Source: Sphingobacteriales bacterium (GTDB lineage: Bacteria; Bacteroidota; Bacteroidia; Chitinophagales; Chitinophagaceae). From it: a stretch of 64,000 nt of DNA. A program made the position numbers and the translations under genes. Shown here piece by piece: positions 58,426-64,000 of this stretch (position 1 is the stretch's first letter; every line of letters starts with the position of its first letter). The notes beneath the pieces are model-generated. The model was not told the DNA's origin. It saw only the letters and a program-made list of their open reading frames with translations, and did no database searches. The stretch spans positions 372,001-436,000 of the forward strand of contig JADJGB010000008.1 of the NCBI GenBank assembly GCA_016708305.1, written 5' to 3'.

Positions 58426-58778
58426 TTAATTTATTGATTTTGTTGTTTTATTAATTTGAACAAAAATCGAAGTTAATTCATTTGCTTCCTTTAATAAAGC
58501 GCTCAGCAAATCATTCCAATGAGTTCAGTTTCATTCACAATCTCCAGCCAGTATAATGACTCATCGACTTCCTCTATCACTATCGCGATTTTATTTATAA
58601 AATCATCGGTTGACTTTGCCCTTGCTGATGCTCTCGTGTTTGCACCTACAGAACCGGATGAACGAATTAGTTGTTTTGCAATTTCATAACCAACCGCATT
58701 TTTGGAAAACTCCTTACATAAATTGATAACATCAATATTGAATTTTTTGGTTCTGTTATGTAGTTCCGACTTGGTCAT
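58426..58778 (-). CDS. Four-helix-bundle (S23 / 23S rRNA IVP-like) protein
   Basis: Protein of about 117 aa of the family first found encoded in intervening sequences of 23S rRNA and widespread in Bacteroidota. Recognisable core: FSKNAVGYEIAKQLIRSSGSVGANTRASARAKSTDDFINKIAI then EEVDESLYWLEI. The first frame stops at 58503; a one-base change continues it as LLKEANELTSIFVQI to a stop at 58426. It lies inside the ilv operon between ilvB and ilvN and is flanked by AT-rich short repeats, suggesting it was inserted there. Function unknown. Confidence 0.85.
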
Positions 58779-58803
58779 TTCTTAGTTATAGACTGCAACT
58801 TCT

Positions 58804-58831
58804 AATTCATAAATCACAATTCGTAAATCAC
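58804..58831. repeat. Two tandem 14-bp repeats beside the S23 gene
   Basis: aattcataaatcac and aattcgtaaatcac in tandem, one mismatch, just upstream of the S23-type gene. Similar AT-rich words (ttattgattt at 58401-58410 and 58431-58440) flank its other end. Confidence 0.55.
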
Positions 58832-58834
58832 AAA

Positions 58835-60592
58835 TTACTGGAGTCTTATTTCACTTACACTACAGCCCTGTGGCACCATTGGGAACACGTTGTTTTCTTT
58901 ACCTACTTTTACTTCCAGCAGGTAAGTGCCGTCGTGGTCGAGCATGGTTTTCAATGCTGCTTTCAGGTTTTCGCGTTTGTCGATACTGTTACCCTCCAGT
59001 CCATAAGATTTTGCAAGCATCACAAAATCGGGGCTGGTGATGTGTACAAAGGAATATCTTCTATCGAGGAATAGCTGCTGCCATTGGCGTACCATTCCCA
59101 GAAATTCATTATTAAGTATCAGAATTTTTACTTTTGCGCCAAATTGCATGATTGTTCCCATTTCCTGAATGGTCATTTGTATGCCGCCATCGCCTACCAC
59201 AGCAACTACCGTTCTGTCTGGCACACCAAACGAAGCGCCAATGGCAGCAGGAAGGCCAAAGCCCATTGTTCCCAAGCCACCGGAGGTGATGCTACTCTTA
59301 CTGTGATTAAATTTCGCATATCTACTGGCAACCATCTGATGTTGACCCACATCGGTTACGATAATGGCATCGCCGTTGGTCAGTTCGTTCAACGCTTCTA
59401 TTACCTCAGCCATGCTCATGATTTCGGTGTCGGGATGTTTTTCGGGCTGAATACAAACTCTTTCTTCTTCGGCTTTGTATTCAGCAAATTTTGCCAGCCA
59501 TTCCGGATGCTTTTTCTTTTCAATAAGTTCAGTAATCATTGGAAGGGTTTCCTTACAGTCGCCCCAAACAGCAACCGTCGTTTTCACGTTTTTATCAATT
59601 TCGGCGGGGTCAATATCAAAATGTATTATTTTGGCTTGTTTGGCATATTTATCAAGGCGCCCGGTAACACGGTCGTCAAAGCGCATGCCTACCGCTATCA
59701 ACACATCACATTCATTGGTTAACACATTAGGTCCGTAATTGCCGTGCATACCCAGCATACCCACGTTCAAAGGATGATCTGAGGGAACAGCGCTGAGGCC
59801 CATTAGCGTCCATGCAGCGGGTAAATCTGCCTTTTCGATAAACGCTTTAAATTCATTTTCTGCCTTACCCAAAATAACTCCCTGACCGAAAACTACCAAT
59901 GGTTTTTTGGCGTTGTTAATCAGTTCTGCCGCCTGTTCGATATATTGTTTTCTTACTACCGGTTTAGGTCTGTAGCTGCGTATGTGGTTAATTCTCTGAT
60001 ATCCTTCATAATCAAATTTCTGAACTTGTGCGTTTTTGGTGATATCAATCAAAACAGGCCCCGGCCTGCCGCTTGCGGCAATATAAAATGCCTTTGCAAG
60101 CGCTTGCGGAATTTCATTCGCATCGGTTACCTGATAGTTCCATTTGGTAATGGGCGCTGTTATGTTAATCACATCTATTTCTTGAAAAGCATCGGTACCC
60201 AGAAGGTGTGCAAAAACCTGTCCTGTAATACAAACAACAGGCGTAGAGTCAATCTGTGCATCGGCCAATCCGGTTACGAGGTTTGTAGCGCCAGGACCAC
60301 TGGTTGCAAACACCACGCCTGTTTTTCCGCTTGCGGTGGCAAAGCCCTGGGCAGCGTGGATGGCTCCTTGTTCGTGTCTTACTAAAATGTGTTCCACTTT
60401 GTTGGCATAGTCATATAAGGCATCATACACCGGCATAATGGCACCACCCGGGTAACCAAATACTGTTGTAACTCCTTCGGCAAGCAAACATTCAATAACG
60501 GCTTGTGAACCAGAGAGTTCTACCTTTTTTTTTTCAATTTTGGCAGCAGTTTCAGTCTGCTGTTCTATTGTATTTTGTTGCAAAGTAGCCAT
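58835..60592 (-). CDS. ilvB: Acetolactate synthase large subunit IlvB
   Basis: Thiamine-diphosphate and FAD-dependent catalytic subunit making acetolactate or acetohydroxybutyrate. About 585 aa, intact. Motifs: VFGYPGGAIMPVYDAL, RHEQGAIHAAQGFA (activating Glu), SGPGATNLVTGLADA, FAD-binding region, and the ThDP motif GDGGIQMTIQEMGTIMQF with NNEFLGMVRQWQ. I chose ATG 60592 (MATLQQN), because the longer frame to 60646 adds a hydrophobic stretch not typical of the family. Confidence 0.95.
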   Translation of the reverse strand: MATLQQNTIEQQTETAAKIEKKKVELSGSQAVIECLLAEGVTTVFGYPGGAIMPVYDALYDYANKVEHILVRHEQGAIHAAQGFATASGKTGVVFATSGPGATNLVTGLADAQIDSTPVVCITGQVFAHLLGTDAFQEIDVINITAPITKWNYQVTDANEIPQALAKAFYIAASGRPGPVLIDITKNAQVQKFDYEGYQRINHIRSYRPKPVVRKQYIEQAAELINNAKKPLVVFGQGVILGKAENEFKAFIEKADLPAAWTLMGLSAVPSDHPLNVGMLGMHGNYGPNVLTNECDVLIAVGMRFDDRVTGRLDKYAKQAKIIHFDIDPAEIDKNVKTTVAVWGDCKETLPMITELIEKKKHPEWLAKFAEYKAEEERVCIQPEKHPDTEIMSMAEVIEALNELTNGDAIIVTDVGQHQMVASRYAKFNHSKSSITSGGLGTMGFGLPAAIGASFGVPDRTVVAVVGDGGIQMTIQEMGTIMQFGAKVKILILNNEFLGMVRQWQQLFLDRRYSFVHITSPDFVMLAKSYGLEGNSIDKRENLKAALKTMLDHDGTYLLEVKVGKENNVFPMVPQGCSVSEIRLQ

Positions 60593-60752
60593 ACTATAAT
60601 TTTTATATTGTTGATTTAAAAAGTTTACTAAAAATAATTGAATCAATAGAGCGATTGACTCGAATATCCCAGCAGGCTTTTAAAACCATGTTTTGTGATT
60701 TAAAATATAAATAAGTAGCTGTTTTTTGACTCATTGTCCTAATTTAATTTGT

Positions 60753-62434
60753 TTAATCTTCATCGGTTACACAACCCTCAGAAGCATCCTTCACTAATTT
60801 TGCATATTTATATAAAATGCCATTAGTTACTTTTAACGCCGGTTTTACCCAGCCTTGTTTCCGTTTTGCAATTTCTTCTTCACTTACTTTTAAAGTGAGT
60901 TTATTATTTATGGTATCTATTTCTATTATATCCTCATCCCGAACAAATGCCAGTAGTCCTCCTTCGTGCGCTTCGGGTGTAATATGACCCACTACAAAGC
61001 CATGGGTGCCTCCGCTAAATCTTCCGTCTGTAATCAATGCCACTGATTTTCCAAGTCCGGCGCCGATAATGGCCGAGGTCGGTTTCAGCATTTCGGGCAT
61101 TCCCGGAGCACCTTTGGGGCCTTCATTTTTTATAACCACTACATCGCCGTGCTTAACTCTGCCTTCCGAGATTCCCGCAATTAATTTTTTCTCTCCGTCA
61201 AAAACTCTTGCTGTTCCTTCAAACCGTTCACCTTCTTTGCCGCTGATTTTTGCCACGCTGCCTTTTTCGGCAAGATTGCCATATAAAATTTGCAGGTGTC
61301 CGGTTGCTTTTAACGGTTTTTCGAGCGGGGCAATAATATCCTGTGTTTCAAAATCCAGATCAGGCACTTCTGCAAGATTTTCGGCAATTGTTTTTCCGGT
61401 TACGGTCATGCAATCGCCATGCAATAAGCCATTCTGGAGCAAATATTTCATTACAGCCGGAATACCGCCTTTTCTGTGAAGGTCTTCCATCAGGTATTTT
61501 CCACTGGGTTTAAAATCGCCCAATACAGGTATTTTGTCGCTTATTTTTTGAAAATCATCCTGTGTAATTGAAATTCCCACACTTTTAGCCATTGCTATCA
61601 GGTGTAGTACGGCATTGGTGCTCCCGCCAATTATCATAATGATTGTAATTGCATTTTCAAATGCTTCCGGGTCATTATATCGCGCGGTCGAATATTTTTT
61701 TCCATCAACAAGCGGATTGCTTTTCCGGCATCCCGGCACTCCTTTTTCTTTTCTTCGCCAATAGCAGGATTGCTGCTGGAGTAAGGAAGGCTCATGCCCA
61801 TTGCTTCAATAGCCGAGGCCATTGTGTTGGCTGTGTACATTCCACCGCAGGCTCCTGCTCCGGGGCAACTACACTTTACAATCCCCTTAAAATCTTCTTC
61901 GCTGATATCTCCGGCAATTTTATGACCGAGCGCTTCAAAAGCTGAAACAATATTTAAATCCTGGCCTTTGTAATGACCTGCTGCGATAGTGCCGCCATAG
62001 ACCATTATTGCAGGGCGGTTGAGCCTGCCCATAGCCATGATAGAACCAGGCATGTTTTTATCACATCCGGGTACTGCTATCAAAGCATCATAATATTGTG
62101 CACCGCAAACCACCTCTATCGAGTCGGCAATCACATCGCGGCTCACTAGTGAATAGCGCATACCGTCTGTACCATTGCTCATGCCATCACTTACACCAAT
62201 GGTATGAAAAACCAAGCCCACTAAATCATTTTCCCAAACGCCCTTTTTTATTTCAGCAGCCAGATCATTCAGGTGCATATTACAAGGATTGCCATCATAA
62301 CCCATACTTACAATACCTACCTGCGCTTTTTTCAGATCATCTTCAGTTAAACCCAGTGCATAAAACTGCGCCTGAGCCGCAGGTTGGGTAGGGTCTTGGG
62401 TAATAGTTTTGCTGTATATATTCAATTCACTCAT
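60753..62434 (-). CDS. ilvD: Dihydroxy-acid dehydratase IlvD (frameshifted)
   Basis: Fe-S dehydratase that makes the 2-keto acid precursors of valine and isoleucine. About 560 aa. Cluster Cys residues are in GNPCNMHL, VPGCDKNMPG and CPGAGACGGMYTANTM. The C-terminal domain has GPKGAPGMPEM and TDGRFSGGTHGFVVGHITPEA. The frame breaks near 61668; adding one A joins MTRKAFENAITIIMIIGGSTNAVLHL. It follows leuB by 12 bp, and an Fe-S assembly pair is elsewhere in the window. Confidence 0.95.
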
Positions 62435-62446
62435 TGATTTATAATT

Positions 62447-63562
62447 TTAGATAATTGTAGATTTTCTTAGTTCTATATTTTCTCCTTTAGCCGATCCTGG
62501 AATTTTTCCGGCAATATGATCGCTCACCATATCGCCCACTACACTGGTTGAATATGAGTTGGCGCTGTCAATGTCTTTGGTTACAAAACCATTCTGCAAT
62601 GACCAGTTTACGGCTTCACGTATCGTATTGGCTTCGTCATTCAGCCCAAAGTGATCGAGCAGCATGGCCGCCGATAAAATGGAACCGGTAGGGTTGGCTA
62701 TGTATTTTCCTGCAGCCTGCGGATAAGAACCATGAATAGGTTCAAACAAAGCAACTTTGCTGCCCACGGATGCAGAAGGAAGCATACCCAAAGAACCACT
62801 TAGCACACTGGCTTCATCGCTTAGAATGTCGCCAAACATATTTTCGGTGAGCATCACATCAAACTGGGAAGGGTTGAGAATGATTTGCATGGCTGCATTG
62901 TCAACAAACAGATAATCAATCTGCACATCGCTATACCCGGCTGCCATTTCCTGCACCACTTTTCTCCATAATCTGGAAGATTCCAAAACGTTGGCTTTGT
63001 CCACTAAAGTCAGTTTTTTTCTTCTGATTCTGGCATGCTCAAATGCTAATTTGGCAATACGCTCTATTTCCACTCTGGTATAAACACAATCATCAGAGGC
63101 GGTATTGCCGTCTTCGCTCAATGTTTTCTTACCAAAATATATTCCTCCGGTCAGTTCGCGATAAATAACAAAATCAATATTATCGGCTTTCCCTGCTTTT
63201 AAAGGCGACAAATGTTGCAAAGCCTTGTAAGTAGTTACCGGTCTGATATTGGCAAAAAGCTGCAATGATTTTCTGAGTTTCAACAAGCCTTGTTCGGGTC
63301 TCACTTTGGCTGTGGGATCATTATCATACTTGGGGTCGCCAATGGCGCCCAGCAATACTGCATCGCTGCTCAGGCAGGTTTCGATGGTTTCATCGGGCAA
63401 TGGGTTTCCGGTGGCATCAATGGCGCAAGCACCCATCAGACATTCTTTGTATTCAAACTCATGGTTGAATTGTTCTGCAATGGTATTTAATACCTTTATG
63501 GCTTCATTGGTTACTTCGGGGCCAATGCCGTCACCTTTTATTACTGCGATACTCTTTTTCAC
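62447..63562 (-). CDS. leuB: 3-isopropylmalate dehydrogenase LeuB
   Basis: NAD+-dependent beta-decarboxylating dehydrogenase of leucine synthesis. 371 aa, intact. Motifs: IKGDGIGPEVTNEAIKVL, YRELTGGIYFG, the substrate/metal Asp residues in DVMLTENMFGDILSDEAS, and the NAD site EPIHGSYPQAAGKYIANP. First gene of the branched-chain operon visible here. leuA, leuC and leuD are not in the window. Confidence 0.96.
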   Translation of the reverse strand: MKKSIAVIKGDGIGPEVTNEAIKVLNTIAEQFNHEFEYKECLMGACAIDATGNPLPDETIETCLSSDAVLLGAIGDPKYDNDPTAKVRPEQGLLKLRKSLQLFANIRPVTTYKALQHLSPLKAGKADNIDFVIYRELTGGIYFGKKTLSEDGNTASDDCVYTRVEIERIAKLAFEHARIRRKKLTLVDKANVLESSRLWRKVVQEMAAGYSDVQIDYLFVDNAAMQIILNPSQFDVMLTENMFGDILSDEASVLSGSLGMLPSASVGSKVALFEPIHGSYPQAAGKYIANPTGSILSAAMLLDHFGLNDEANTIREAVNWSLQNGFVTKDIDSANSYSTSVVGDMVSDHIAGKIPGSAKGENIELRKSTII

Positions 63563-63574
63563 TGTTTTTAATTT

Positions 63575-64000
63575 TTAAATAACTTGTAAACTAATATCTT
63601 TTTTGTTCTTGATTATATAATTATTGGATTTAGAATTCTGCAAGTTCAGAATTTTTTCAATACAATTCGGCAGATCTTCATCATAATGACTGATAAATAT
63701 TACGGTTACGCCTGTTTTTTCAAATACTTCATCCACTATTTTTAAAATTTGTTGCGTTCTGATATTATCCATACCCTGACAGGGTTCGTCTAATGCAAGG
63801 ATCAAAGGCTCTTTTACCAATGCTCTTGCTATAAAACCAGTCTTTTGTTCCCTGATGATAATTCTGTTAATCTATTATCGGCATACTGAGACAATGAAAA
63901 ATACTCCAGCCAATCCATTACTTTCTGCTTTTGCTTTTCAGAAAGCTTTCTGTAAAGACCCATTGTATCAAAATAGCCCGATGCAATGGTTTGAAACACG
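63575..64000 (-). CDS. ABC ATPase (ModF/PhrA-like), partial and frameshifted
   Basis: 3' end of an ATP-binding cassette protein that continues beyond the right edge. Joined frames give LEYFSLSQYADNRLTELSSGEQRLVLIARALVKEPLILALDEPCQGMD, with signature LSSGE, Walker B LILALDEP and the H-loop in VIFISHYDED. Two one-base losses near 63870 and 63842 are needed. No membrane partner is visible. A single-gene ModF/PhrA-like ATPase is the best guess, with moderate certainty. It ends 12 bp before the leuB start. Confidence 0.75.

Noticed and set aside
59084..59722. 212-codon open frame on the plus strand
   Set aside because: It lies entirely antisense to ilvB, whose protein is unmistakable; composition is that of a shadow frame.
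61006..61479. 157-codon plus-strand frame rich in Pro/Ser
   Set aside because: Antisense to the IlvD C-terminal domain.

Overview
The window looks like chromosomal DNA of a Bacteroidota bacterium, probably of the Chitinophagaceae/Sphingobacteriales kind. The evidence is low-GC composition, absence of Shine-Dalgarno sites, TAnnTTTG-type -7 boxes before several genes, a fused MurF-alanine racemase, a beta-helix surface protein with a Bacteroidota-style C-terminal module, a Bacteroidota-type ketol-acid reductoisomerase, and IS66/ISL3/IS4 elements typical of the phylum. Many genes that should be single-copy and functional (uvrB, nadB, murF-alr, ilvD, ilvN) carry one-base indels, mostly in homopolymers. 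The sequence is therefore probably an uncorrected long-read or metagenomic assembly. I treat most split reading frames as one gene each and flag the breaks.

Layout. 1-12 kb: end of nhaA, uvrB, three exported or hydrolytic proteins, a roughly 0.7 kb gene-poor stretch with three 21-bp-phased repeats, then hflX, a FUSC-type membrane protein, a dipeptide epimerase and an LpxL-like acyltransferase. 12-16.7 kb: nadB divergent from a YidR/DUF3748 lipoprotein, then a complete ISKra4-like IS with 9-bp target duplication exactly at that gene's stop codon. 16.7-24.7 kb: a plus-strand carbohydrate cluster (2-hydroxyacid dehydrogenase, GH78 alpha-L-rhamnosidase, GDPD-like phosphodiesterase, an alpha-glucuronidase-like glycosidase, HpcH/HpaI aldolase). 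24.7-31.4 kb: surE, lpxB, a beta-helix surface protein, an IS4 transposase and an ISL3 element. 31.6-40.8 kb: fumC, an orphan DNA methyltransferase, lspA, murF-alr, terC, an IscA-type carrier and iscS. 41.5-44.5 kb: a YceI-family lipoprotein gene cut inside its signal peptide by an IS66 element (perfect 21-bp inverted repeats, 8-bp duplication). 44.6-50.7 kb: gltB-gltD. 51-55.3 kb: an O-methyltransferase gene interrupted by a roughly 0.7 kb group II intron without reverse transcriptase, then a 79-aa protein and a helical protein of unknown function. 55.4-63.6 kb: a branched-chain amino-acid operon (leuB-ilvD-ilvB-S23-ilvN-ilvC-ilvA) carrying a four-helix-bundle gene in its middle, then the end of an ABC ATPase.

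How the genes work together. leuB-ilvD-ilvB-ilvN-ilvC-ilvA covers threonine deamination, acetolactate synthesis, reductoisomerisation, dehydration and one leucine step. IscA and IscS form an Fe-S assembly pair that could serve IlvD and GltB/GltD. GltBD supplies glutamate. LpxB, the LpxL-like protein, LspA and MurF-Alr contribute to the envelope. The 16.7-24.7 kb cluster plausibly releases rhamnose and uronic acid from a plant or algal polysaccharide and cleaves a derived 2-keto-3-deoxy acid.

The items most worth attention are the RT-less intron with its small ORF, the clean IS66 insertion in yceI, the unassigned glycosidase, the 79-aa/helical protein pair beside the methyltransferase, and the 21-bp-phased repeats at 6.0 kb.
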